This document shows, piece by piece, positions 14,220 to 24,177 of a DNA stretch of 64,000 bases. This DNA comes from Diphasiastrum complanatum (lineage: Eukaryota; Streptophyta; Lycopodiopsida; Lycopodiales; Lycopodiaceae), in NCBI GenBank assembly GCA_029204225.1, contig CM055097.1, positions 372,001 to 436,000 of the forward strand, written 5' to 3'. The position numbers and the translations under genes were made by a program. The notes beneath the pieces are model-generated. The model was not told the origin of the DNA. It did no database searches and worked only from the letters and a program-made list of their open reading frames with translations. How positions within the stretch are numbered: the stretch's first letter is position 1; the number at the start of each line of letters is the position of its first letter.

Positions 14220-14900
14220 CCAGACAGCTCAGCTTTCATATCAGAAGAGTTCTGCGGATTCAGTGGCAAACCACAGACTTTCGAGGAGGCGATTGAATGT
14301 CCAGAGAAGGATAAATGGATCCAGGCCATGAACGAAGAGATGAAATCCATGAGGAAGAACCAGATATGGACGTTACAGCCATTACCACATAAGCACAAGA
14401 CTATCAAATGCAAATAGGTTTTGAAGCTCAAGTACAGACCAGATGGGAGTGTCTCGAAGTACAAGGCAAGACTGGTAGAGAAGGGATTCTCTCAGAGATA
14501 CGGTATTGACTACTTTGAAACCTTCTCTCCTGTCGTCAAACATTCATCCCTACAATTATTGTTTGCATATGCAGCCGCTTATGACCTCAGGATCCACATT
14601 GTGGACGAAAAGATAACCTTCTTGCATGGTGAGCTAGACAAAGAGGTCTATATGGATTAACCCCCAAGTTATGTCTCAAATTCACTTCCTGATTATGCAT
14701 GCAGAATGCATAGAAGTATCTATGGTCTGAAGCAGTCAGCTCGACAATGGTACAAGAAGAAAGATCAAGCCCTGAAATCATTAGGATTCAAGCCACTGTT
14801 GGTTGATTCCAATGTGTATGTCAGAGTTACAGATGGGTAAATCATCATTGTGGCTATTTATGTGGACGACACTCTGATACTTTGCACATTGGAAGGTTGC
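14220..14900 (+). pseudogene. Copia A reverse transcriptase, C-terminal deletion
   Basis: Begins with FEEAIECPEKDKWIQAMNEE, then KARLVEKGFSQRYGIDYFET, IYGLKQSARQWYKK and the active site IYVDDTLIL near 14860. Stops interrupt at about 14415, 14658 and 14838. Right after the YVDD box the sequence jumps to the HWK.AK region that precedes RNase H, so roughly 150 residues are deleted. Confidence 0.9.
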
Positions 14901-15466
14901 AAAACAAATTTTGCAATATCTTCAATTGACGAGAGATTATGGGTTGTGTTATTGTCATAATATAGGTTTTAGGTTGCTTTTCTATAGTGATGCTAGCTGG
15001 GCATCCCTCAAGGATGATTGTAAAAGCGTCTCAAGAGGATGCACCATTGCATCAGGAGCGGCAGTTCTCTGGGTCAACAAGAAGCAGACCGTTGTGGCTC
15101 AGTCATCCTGCGAAGCAGAGTATGTTGCATCAGCAAAGATGGCCAATGAGATAATTTGGCTTAGACAGTTCTTGGACAAATTGGGTGAAACAAGGAACGA
15201 GCCTCTGGTCTTGCAGATGGACAACACATCTGCAATACACCTCACCAAAGATCCTGTGTTCCACTCAAGAACAAAGCACATCACGATCAAGTACCACTTG
15301 ATCAGGGATCTGATTGAGAAGAAGATGATGCAGACCACCTTCATCGGAACAAAAGACATGGTTGCTGACATCTTCACAAAGGCCCTAGACAAAGGACTTT
15401 CTGTGAGACAAAGGAGCAGTCTTGGAGTTGTCAAGCTATCATGCTTTGAGACGGAGTTGAAAAAAC
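14890..15466 (+). pseudogene. Copia A RNase H
   Basis: A single good frame from about 14911 carries YSDASWASLKDD, SSCEAEYVASAKMANEIIWLRQ, QMDNTSAIHL, RTKHITIKYHLIRDL and MVADIFTKAL. All the usual copia RNase H motifs are present. The frame runs through the end of pol and into the right LTR. It belongs to a dead element because the upstream parts are broken. Confidence 0.92.
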
Positions 15467-15470
15467 CTAA

Positions 15471-16351
15471 TGTTTTTATTACCAAAGCTTTGCTAGCTTT
15501 TAGCCCTCTACCTGACAAAAAAGTTTGCGAACATGAAAGTCAAAGGATATGAAGGACACGAAGCAAAAATTTTTGCGAACGCTCACGAGAAGACACAAGC
15601 ATGAAAGATTCATGAAAGAGAATCTTTCACGACACAGTAGGAGAAAGTTAGACGACAAGAAGGTCAAACGACTTGAAAGTTGTCGCGACACTCTTCTCTG
15701 TCCTCAAGTCCCAAGAGGGACAGCAAGATCATGCAAGTACCCAGAAGTACACATATCTGATCTGATAGCATGACATCAGCAGATACACTTTAGGTTGTGG
15801 CTAATCCGCCACTCTTGTAATTTCGTGATTAGTTGTAGATGTTTAATTGTTTTAATCTAGAAAGTTACAAGAGGCGACTATCTATTTACTGGATGATACT
15901 TGATAAAAAAAAAAACATAGAGACATACATGAAATAGTCTAAAGCTAGTAAGCAAGAAGACGAAAACACAGAATACATGTCCGCCTGCGTGCGAAACAAT
16001 TCTGTCTAGGATATGAAGATCCAACAGTCCGCTAGTAAGCGAGACAATCACTCGTGAGAGAACTGTATTTTTCTCACAGCAACGCACTACATGGATCTGC
16101 ATGCAATGCTTGAAGAATCAGAGAAAGATCAATAGATGATTTTCTTGTCTTGTCTGATCTCGAATGTAAATAAGTCTACTACTATTCATGTATATGATTT
16201 CTCTTGTTCATTTAATTCCGCACCTTGGTTTGAATTTCGTTGAATGCTGCATTAATTTGTTCTTCGTAGTACAACAGTGCCTGTCTACATTCTGGAGGAC
16301 TGTAGGAATGATGCAGCTGGCAGTGACTAGCAGTCATATCTGAACTCCATC
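15471..16351 (+). repeat. Right LTR of copia A, truncated at its 3' edge
   Basis: Begins TGTTTTTATTACC and matches the left LTR to CTGAACTCCATC at 16351. After that the left LTR continues for about 60 bp that are absent here. Differences from the left LTR are spread along its length, implying an old insertion. The stretch 16352-16790 holds no recognised feature. Confidence 0.85.
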
Positions 16352-16789
16352 ATCTTGAGGATCCACGCCCTAATAAAGAGAGTTAGTGATGCATAGAGAT
16401 TTGAAACATAATCTCCCGAGCCTCGCCACTGTCGGATCTCGACATGATTACTACATTCGTAAACATACAATATATTACAATAGACCCTAATATATTGAAA
16501 TGGATTAGAAAAACGAAAATCAACTACAAAAGTTTAATGTATATTAGAATTAGAGTTTCATAATGATAACAAAAAAGAAAAGGATAGATGTGCATTTATA
16601 ACCTACAACAAGACGCAAAAGAATCATATAAGAATCCACGTATAAGAATCAAAACATGCATATGGGAATCATGCTATCTAAATATCAAAAGATAAGAATA
16701 ACATATTTTCAAATTGACTAGGCTTATGTTATTTGTGTTTTGTACTTGTGCATATATGCAGTTTATCACAAGGAGATACATTACATTGA

Positions 16790-17290
16790 GGTGAGTAGCT
16801 TATTGTGAATTGTTGTTGTATTCCATTGGCCTTGTAAAATTCTTTAAATTCTGTGGGGATGAATTCTCCTCTTCCATCTGAACGTAGAGCTTTGATTTTT
16901 CTCTAGGTCGAATTTTCTGCTGATGCCTTGAATTGTTTGAAGAACTTGAATGTTTCTGATTTGTTCTTCGAAAAATAGGTAGCAGTCCTTTGAGAGAAGT
17001 TGTCAATGAAGGTTAGGAAATAAAGAGCTCCCCCTATGGAAGCAGTCTGCATCGGGCCACAATGTCACTATGTACAAGATCTAGCAAACCTTTGGAAGTA
17101 TGAATTGTGTCAGAATTAAAAGGACCTCTAGCATGCTTGCTGATTATATAGCTTTCACATGGAGAAGTTGGCTTGCTAACAGAAGGCAGATCTTGTACTA
17201 GTCTTTGAGTTAACATTTGTTAAATACTATTGAAATTCAAATGGCCTAATCTAAAAATCCATTTGCATGTTGCTAAGATCCATTTCCCTC
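16790..17290 (-). pseudogene. Copia pre-integrase and integrase fragment
   Basis: On the minus strand, LTQRLVQDLPSVSKPTSPCE and LDLVHSDI are pre-integrase motifs, followed by an integrase core reading with KIKALRSDGRGEF-like residues in broken frames. It is a close relative of the plus-strand piece at 36480-36900 (KLVQDPPSVNQPTSPCESY). It ends just before the repeat that hosts the TIR element. Confidence 0.8.
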
Positions 17291-17317
17291 TAAATGTTTT
17301 GGGTCTTATGGAAAATT

Positions 17318-17378
17318 GTCTTAGAAAGCCAATTTGTGATGCTTTTTTGGAGTTTTTTCTTGTGTAGCTCAAATCATT
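17318..17378 (+). repeat. Host repeat, left part split by the TIR element
   Basis: Matches 58078-58137, for example AGAAAGCCAATTTGTGATG and CTTGTGTAGCTCAAATC. The match to the uninterrupted copy resumes at 25575 on the other side of the TIR element, so this marks the insertion point. Confidence 0.88.
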
Positions 17379-17411
17379 AGGGCCCTTTTGGACTCAAAAA
17401 GGGCCTCTTCC
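17379..17411 (+). repeat. Left terminal inverted repeat
   Basis: Starts AGGGCCCTTTTGGACTC and pairs with the reverse complement of 25535-25568, apart from one T in the T run. Each end contains its own hairpin: a GGCCCTTTTTG-like arm, GACT loop, and CAAAAAGGGCC arm. Confidence 0.9.
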
Positions 17412-17739
17412 TTGCCTAAACAAATTTTCTAGTCATAATTGATTTAGTGCTAATCAATCCTACGTGGCACCTTTATCTTGGGTTACCATACAAGGTGAGC
17501 AAGAGTTAAGGCCTAAATGTAGGTCTCATTTTCATAGACTATTGTAGGTTATTTGCATAGACTATAATAGGCAACTAATAGGTAAGTTACAAACTACAAC
17601 TAGAGTAGGGTTAATATAGGATGACCTTTCATTATCCTAACTACAATAGGACCCTAGGGATGGAAACTAGTATATGCCTAATAAAGCTTATATCATGGTT
17701 AGTTCACATTGAATTTTGACACCATTTAATTAAGGTATA

Positions 17740-20453
17740 TTGTAACGTTCTACGTAGATTCTTTTGGGAAATTCGACATCTTCAAGATGACAACCAAGTA
17801 TCACTTCATTTGAAGTTAGAGAAGGATTATGCGAACATAAAATCTGCATGGGGTGTTAACTTAAATCCGTATGAGATGCATTGTTGGAGATTAGAAGGCA
17901 AAAAACATATTGACCTACGGGTAAGAGGTGATTTATACCCTCATAATCCACTAGTAGATGCTCCTCCTAAATTTTTTGATGTACATAGTTTGTTAAGGTT
18001 TGTTGAGGACGGTCGGAATGGACTGCTTGGCTATTGTCAAGCAATGGATTCTTGAAGAATCCAAGCTGAGACATTGGCAAATAAGGCAAACATTCATATC
18101 TTGAGTATGAATGACAATTTAGAGTCATTGCATGGAATAAATATGAAATTGGAGCAGGAGATAAATGGTTTTAAAATAGAGCTTGCCAGTTCTGTCGCAA
18201 AAATTAAATAATTGCAATCTTCAATCAGTATATTTCAGAGGACAATATATGGCTTACAACGAAAGCGTAGAGTCTCGATGGATCAACAAGCACAAAATGA
18301 AAACACTAAGAGACACAAACTAGAAGCTTTGGCACCAGGTGGTGGTGCTAGTAAAAGACATATGAGGGACACAAAAGAGTTCTTGCAAAAGACGGTTGGA
18401 AAAGATTTTATTGCCGAAAAATATATGAAACATTTTTTGAAGGGTAAAGATTTGATTAAGATTGTGGAAGATGAAACAAGTGATTCAATTCGCTTGAGAA
18501 TTGCAAAAAAGTTAGTTGACAAGTTCAAGCCAAATCCAAATGTTAAAGAGATGGTGTACGCATGTGATCAAGGAGGTGTGAGTCGCAAGGGGTATAGAGC
18601 TTTGAAGAAATACATGAAATGCTCTGACAGAAATGGGTTAAAATGCCATCAAATAATACCTACTTATAAACTTGTTGAATCCACCAAACGAGAATGCAAT
18701 TTGATTTTGCTTTCTGAATTAGGAGAGTTTCAGCATATTGAGGATTCTTTTATAGTAACCAATAAGAAGAAATGACCTCCGACATGTTTTCATTATCATC
18801 AAGACAACAATATATTCTTAGATCTGAAAAAGGTCCAGCGATGACGATCCGACATTATGAAGTTAAAACAAATGCTAAGAACATTTATTGTGGATTTCGG
18901 TTTTCAATTGTATGCTTTTCTTTAGCTAATATGTTTTCATAATGAAATTTTTGTTTTACAGATTGCGGAGGTAAAGTTATATTTGTTATTAAGTTGGATG
19001 AAGCAGAAATCGTAAAAGGGCGTAAACTTGAATATGTCACAATCACCTTGATGAATCGTGAATTGCAACAGTTTGGCAGAAGTTATTGTAAAGAATTTAG
19101 CGTGCAATCCGAAAATCACATATGGTGGATAGCTGCATTTGAAGTTCATAGGGAGTCTCACGACGTACTGGAGTGGCTGTTTGAAAAATGTAGTATATCT
19201 AAGATAATACATGCACAAAATGAAGGCAAATTGCTCAATGTTGAAGGAGAAAGCTTTGCTGTAGAATGGCACCTAGCTGCTGATTTGAAAGCCTTGAAAT
19301 GCATGTATGGTTGTGGTCTCGGTGCAAATGCAAAGAATTTTTGTATATATTGTATGTTTGAATCTAGGCGGAACAAAAGTATTTTGAATTGCAACCAACG
19401 TCTTGGACCAAATAGGAACAATCTAGACAAAGCTTGGAATCCTGTGTTGAACATTTCTCTCGAAAGAGTCCATATTTGCACAATGCATGGTGAATTATGA
19501 ATACTGGACAAATTATTATTTTTGCATTGTTGTTATGCATGGAACATGTAGCCCAAATCAAGAGCAGATGTTAGCATTAGAAATCTAGAGATAATTTTAT
19601 CCGATATGGGATTGCATGGGGGCCACGTGAGTCTTACCAAAGACGTTGAGATGAGTGGAAAAACGCAAGATGTTCTAGCAAAAATTTCAATGGGTGGTGC
19701 GAAAGCGAGACACTTATTGTCAAATCATACTGCACGTGAAAGCAGTGTTGAATGGGAGTACTGGAAGAAAATATGTCAATGCACAACAAATATTGGCTCG
19801 GATCTTCGCATGGCAAGCATTTGATGCCTTGTCACAAACTATCAACAAAAAGATTGTGAGAGACGAAGATTTGGATAGATACGCAAGAAAAGTCAAAACA
19901 TTTACTGAATTGATGATCGATGCATGGGGAGAAACACACATAACTCACTATATGGTATGTGTGTCTCATATTTTTTACTTTCGTATTTATGTATTTATAA
20001 AGATTTAAACTAATACAAATTTTCTATGAACAACACATCTTCTATGCTCATGGACCTTGGTTTATAAAAACCTACGGATCATTAGCTATCTGGAATACGC
20101 AAGGCATGGAAAAGAGTCATTACAGGGCAAAGGTTGCATATTTAAAAAATTCACGCCATGGAAGAGAAAAGGGTCTTAATAATGCATTGGTTGAGATATT
20201 TCAATGGTTTTACAGAGGAGTTTTGGGTCGAGAACACTTTCAAAACACAAGAACTGAAGAGTTGAGTTCAATGATTTCCAATTCAAATTCAATTAGAAAT
20301 ACGACATGGCAATCCTCTAATGCTAAAACAAGGCATCAAGAATGGAGGATGTCTAGAGTCCGAGTTGGAAAGAGATGGATGTCGAGTACACCAACATCCA
20401 ATGTTTTGGAAAACAATGCTATAGAAGCTACAGAAACTGATGAGATGGAATAG
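17740..20453 (+). pseudogene. TIR-element gene 1, candidate transposase, broken
   Basis: The open frame around 17810 reads through in-frame stops at 18053 and 18209 into 18212-18775. It gives an RFFWEI...HLKLEKDY start, a predicted coiled coil (LESLHGINMKLEQEINGFKI), and a basic region with CDQGGVSRKGYRALKKYM. After a likely intron ending in TTTTTGTTTTACAG at 18960, a second block has FVIKLDEAEIVKGRK, HLAADLKALKCMYGCGLGA and CIYCMF, a CxxC. That block ends at 19500. Further homologous-looking pieces (IKTYGSLAIWNTQGMEKSHY) lie at 19606-20453 after a frameshift near 19760 and an intron whose acceptor looks damaged. The spaced Asp residues and CxxC suggest an RNase H-like transposase, but this is inference. 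An unrelated element protein is the alternative. Confidence 0.5.
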
Positions 20454-20586
20454 AAGCAATTTATGTTGGATTGTTATTCGAATATTTCTTTGTCATAAAT
20501 ATTAGTGACGAATTGGATTGTTGTTATAAATAGAAATTGTTTTATTTTGTTTTATAATAATATCTATTTTTGGAAACACGTCCCTC

Positions 20587-20594
20587 TATATAAG
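20587..20594 (+). promoter_or_regulatory. TATA box of TIR-element gene 2
   Basis: TATATAAG lies 125 bp upstream of the gene 2 start codon, in a spacing typical of a plant core promoter. Confidence 0.6.
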
Positions 20595-20718
20595 AGTGGG
20601 GGTTTTCATTTTGTTGTCACTTCTTGCTTTGTTGAAATTTCTTTCCTCGTAATTTAGCTTGTCTTGTTCAATTAGACTACTAGTTTGCTGGTAAATTAGT
20701 GTTCTTAGTTGCATCACA

Positions 20719-22166
20719 ATGTCGTCCTCTAAAATAGAGTTGGCCGATTTGCTAGCCCCCACACAGGTTTTAGATCAGTTAGATCGTCTTTATTGTATGT
20801 TCACCGGTAGAGTAGACACGCTTGCCACTCTATGGGCTAATACGGATGCATTCACGTATGTGAGTAAGTATATAGATGAAACTTTGAAGCCTTATGCCAT
20901 ACAAATTCCTAGCTCAACTATCATGTGGATTCCATATAACTTGCTTAGTTATATATGGAAAGGAGATAGACCCTTTATCGCTCGTCTCAACAGATTTATT
21001 AGTCACTTGGGTAACGATCATTACTTGGAGCTGACCAAGGATCAGCTGAAAACTTTTGATCTTGAAAGTGTAGGAAGGAAGTTTCTATCCGGTGATATTA
21101 CTCTTATTTTTTTGCTTAATGAGTTTCCAGCGACTGTGGCCCGCAACGAATACAATCCTAGTGAGCAGGTGAACGAGATGCACGACCCGGGTGAAGAGGA
21201 AGATTTATCTGCAGAGCACGAAGCAGTCTTGGCTGTGCAAGAGACAACAGGTGCATCCACATCAGCGAAGCCAGAAGATATAGATGAGTCCGATGATGTC
21301 ATGCTTCGAATCCATGGCCTTGCTCCAATCATCATTGAGGGGCAAGAGTATGTGTTCATGCATGACTTGCAACATATTCTCAGCTTGCGAGAAGATGAGA
21401 TGTTGGCAGCATAGGAATGGTAGTCCACTTTCGACCACACCCAGCCCGACGACACTTATGAGAAGTTGATCAGCCATGACACGGACACCACCGAGCAAGC
21501 ACTGGCAAGAGTGCTTTGCCAATTGAAAATGCTTCAACCACCACTAGTTCAAACAAGGCCATTCGAGGTACTCGAAGGGAAAACTGCTGACATGAAGTAC
21601 AAAGGCAAAGGAATTCAGCTTGCGCAAACCGAAGACATTGATGAAGGGACCGAGGCAAGTCTGACCCAACAATTCAACTTGTGTATTTTTGTTATGTTTG
21701 TTTGTCTTCATTATACTCATTTTGCAATAATTTGAACCAAATGCAGGATGCAGTGGAGCTTGATGCATTTGCTATGCGAAGGGGTGGCGTTCGGGAGAAA
21801 GTTGAAGCAGGAACTCTGGACAGGTCTATGGCCCACTACATTGGGAACTTGCCCAACAATTTTATTTTATGCTTCAACAACAAGTACAGTCCAGATGGAC
21901 TGACAGAGCTTCTTAAATGCAAAGCACTCTCCAAGCACATGTTGTCACCGTCAGCACCAAAGGCTTACTGTGTCTTCCGAAAAGCCGTTTTGAATGATTT
22001 CTGCCCTAGATTCGAGACCCGGCTCATTCTCTCGGGTCTAATTGGCCCTTATGAGAATGAGAGTGATGCTCCTAAATTAGCATTAGAAATGTTAAAACCA
22101 GTATTGTCATCAGAACAGCGATTAGAAAAGCTGAAATCCTCTCTGAAGGAAATGCACCGAACGTGA
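20719..22166 (+). CDS. TIR-element gene 2, unknown protein, two in-frame stops
   Basis: ATG at 20719 (MSSSKIELADLLAP). The frame runs 231 codons to TAG 21412, meets a second TAG at 21421, and continues open in the same frame to 21658. An intron (GT 21659 to AG 21753, 95 bp, T-rich) joins it to a last exon ending at 22166 (ELDAFAMRRGGVREKVEAG to LKEMHRT). The full length would be about 450 residues. It has an acidic middle (DPGEEEDLSAEHE) and no membrane segment or domain I recognise. Two nearby TAGs in an otherwise long frame suggest recent decay of a once-coding gene. It converges on gene 3. Confidence 0.6.
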
Positions 22167-22294
22167 ATAAAGATTTTGTCATTTTTTTCTTGTGGACTCT
22201 CCTAATTATCTGTTGTAATTCTATGATGTGCTTATTCTTTGAATTTAGAATTTAATTTTTTTTTCTTTGATAAAAATTTCTTTTGTCTTTTCTG

Positions 22295-22393
22295 TGGCGT
22301 GAAAATCAAGCCAGGGCGCGACCAGGGGCCGTTTGACTAGGTTTGACTAGGTCAAACGGCCCCTGGTCGCGCCTTGGCGTGATTTTCACGCCA
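22295..22393. repeat. 99-bp near-perfect palindrome between convergent genes
   Basis: The arms (22295-22338 and 22350-22393) begin TGGCGTGAAAATCA and mirror it as TGATTTTCACGCCA, with GGGGCCGTTTGAC against GTCAAACGGCCCC inside. The loop is about 11 bp (TAGGTTTGACT). It is GC-rich in AT-rich surroundings, 129 bp past the gene 2 stop. It could be a bidirectional terminator or small foldback insertion. Confidence 0.9.
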
Positions 22394-22643
22394 AGGCAAG
22401 AAAACCTATCTTAGCTACAACATGCTTAAAGAAACTACCATTCCCATAGTACTGAAAATTTTAAATCACTGCATTCACATACATGGTACTAAAATTTTCA
22501 AATCACTGCATTCACATAAATAGTACTGAAATCAGATATTAAACTCAATCACAACAATTTGCATTCACATAACCTGAAATTCTTCAATATACTTGACACC
22601 AAATCTTCAGTACATTATAAATAAAATCATGTACATGATATTT

Positions 22644-23819
22644 TTAACTGCGCTCTCTTCTTAGCCTTCTAGCTAGGTGGAGATCCTTCAGGGGTATTGT
22701 GACTCTCTTCTCGTGTACTGCACACAAAAATGAGTCCTCAAAAAGCTGCGTTGGGTACATTTCTGCAGACTCTTGTATCACGGACACCACATCTGCCGTA
22801 ACTCTGTTCCCCAAGGAAAATTCATTAATTATTTCTTTTACAAGCCTCACAAATGGGACCCTAGGTATCAGAAATTTTACAGACTTCTGATAACTCCGTA
22901 TATCTTGGAGCCACTTTGCGACCCTGCGCCTTTTACGCGGTCGAGGAGGTGGTGGTTGCATCCTACGAAGCTCATTTTCAGCCCACAGTGCTGCACGAGG
23001 GGCCGACCTACTACCACACTCTACGGTCCTACTTGGGCCAGCTGCAGCAGAACTTGGAGGTGGTGGAGGAGTAGAAGGTGGTGGAGGTGGAGGTGGTGGA
23101 GGCAGTGGAGGTGGAGGCGGTGCAGGTGGAGGCAGTGGAGGCGATGTTGGCGGTGTGGGCAGTGGTGATGGCTGCTGAGCTGCAGGGTTCCGTCGCTTTG
23201 ATGTAGAGCCTGCCTTGCGAGGATTCTTTCTCTTTCGCTCATGTGCTCCTCCCCCTGACCATCTATGTGTCGCCTTCTGCTTCATCCTTGTTGTGTGCGA
23301 CATTGGGGTGCCCTCATTAGAACCACCCACCAGCAATGACATCATTGGACCCATCACCAGGCCGTGACTTGGGGGTGACATGGTGGGTGTGGTGTCACCC
23401 GATATGCTCAAATCTGCTGTGTCCATGTCCATTGCTGGTGGAAATGGGTCAAAGAAAGCATCATTAAGAACTGGCAACTCACCCGATGCCTCAAGCTCCT
23501 CATCCAAGAACTTCATTGTTTCTTCCCGCTCGGTTGCCGTCGGGGAAGGGCTTTTTTGTCGTGGTTGCTGCTGCTCTTGCTGCTGGTCCTCCTACTGTTG
23601 CTGGTCTTCTTGCTGCTACTGCTCACTATGGTCCTCTTGTGCAGCTGCTGTGTGGGCCCTGTCCTCCTCAGCTTCATGCTGAGTGGCCGGATCATTTCGA
23701 GACGTTGTTGGGCTGCGACTCATGCTTCTGCTCCCATGTCTCTCTCTCTCATCGAGGGTGGCTAGCGCATCCCTATGGAGCAAGGCAGTCACTCTGGGAT
23801 CTCTAGCTGTTTGTTTCAT
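22644..23819 (-). CDS. TIR-element gene 3: proline-rich protein with C-terminal histone H3 fold
   Basis: An intact 290-codon frame runs from ATG 23516 to the stop at 22644. Residues 93-109 are basic (KRKNPRKAGSTSKRR), 111-155 are proline-rich, and 201-290 are a histone H3 fold: WLQDIRSYQKSVKFLI, PFVRLVKEI, and LFEDSFLCAVHEKRVTI followed by KDLHLARRLRRERS. By eye this is about 45 of 89 residues identical to canonical H3, with no gap and no long loop 1. The same frame extends upstream through two TAG codons (23592, 23616) inside a CAG-repeat Gln tract to ATG 23819, whose product begins MKQTARDPR, echoing H3 KQTAR. I take 23819 as the ancestral start because it is the first in-frame ATG after a TATA box at 23955-23962. 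Canonical tail lysines beyond K4 are not recognisable. Confidence 0.85.
22647..22916 (-). other. Histone H3-fold domain of gene 3
   Basis: Protein residues 201-290. The YQKS of the alpha-N helix, PF.RLV.EI of alpha 1, Q-E of alpha 2 and the LFED..LCA.H.KRVTI..KD..LARR.R-ER block are all kept. The Cys and His of H3 LCAIH are retained (LCAVH). Loop 1 has canonical length, unlike many centromeric H3 proteins. Confidence 0.92.
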
Positions 23820-23954
23820 TCCCTGCCATTTCCTCCGACATTGGTTAGCCTTTGAAAACGTATCAGAGAACACGAGAGCTGAAAAATAGAGAATCTCAAA
23901 AAACTGACACTGACACTCAAGCAATGAAGTGGAGAAATGAGGACCCAAGCACCC

Positions 23955-23962
23955 TTATATAG
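23955..23962 (-). promoter_or_regulatory. TATA box of TIR-element gene 3
   Basis: CTATATAA on the minus strand, followed by GGGTGC. A start about 30 bp downstream gives a leader of about 100 bp before ATG 23819. One earlier, out-of-frame ATG lies just upstream. Confidence 0.6.
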
Positions 23963-24177
23963 TGAAGGGTTCTATTTTTAGTAAGTGTCCCTATAAAAGT
24001 TTTGGCCTCTTTTTCAAATATAGTATGTTCTTGTTTTGGATCATGAGTAAAAATCCTAATTGTCGGTTAGCGGAGACTTTCAAAGAAAACTAGTAATATC
24101 ATTAAAATGCATATCACTAAACGATTAAAACCCTAACAAGTAGTACACAACCAACTAATTGTGTTTTCTATTTTTCA

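Larger units (their letters stand above)
10578..16351 (+). mobile_element. Copia retrotransposon A, with internal inversion and deletion
   Basis: Ty1/copia order (gag, protease, integrase, reverse transcriptase, RNase H) lies between two similar LTRs. The left LTR starts at 10578 and the right at 15471, sharing about 880 bp with substitutions. A 12-base initiator-Met primer site follows the left LTR. The right LTR stops at 16351, about 60 bp short of the left one. All reading frames are disrupted, a ~980-bp block is inverted, and the C-terminal part of the reverse transcriptase is deleted. The element is not autonomous. Confidence 0.93.

Noticed and set aside
22647-22916. Gene 3 as the host's centromeric H3 (CENH3)
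   Set aside because: Loop 1 is not longer than in canonical H3, the N-terminal region is unlike CENH3, the gene has no H3-type introns, and it lies between inverted repeats with other element genes. A domesticated role cannot be excluded.
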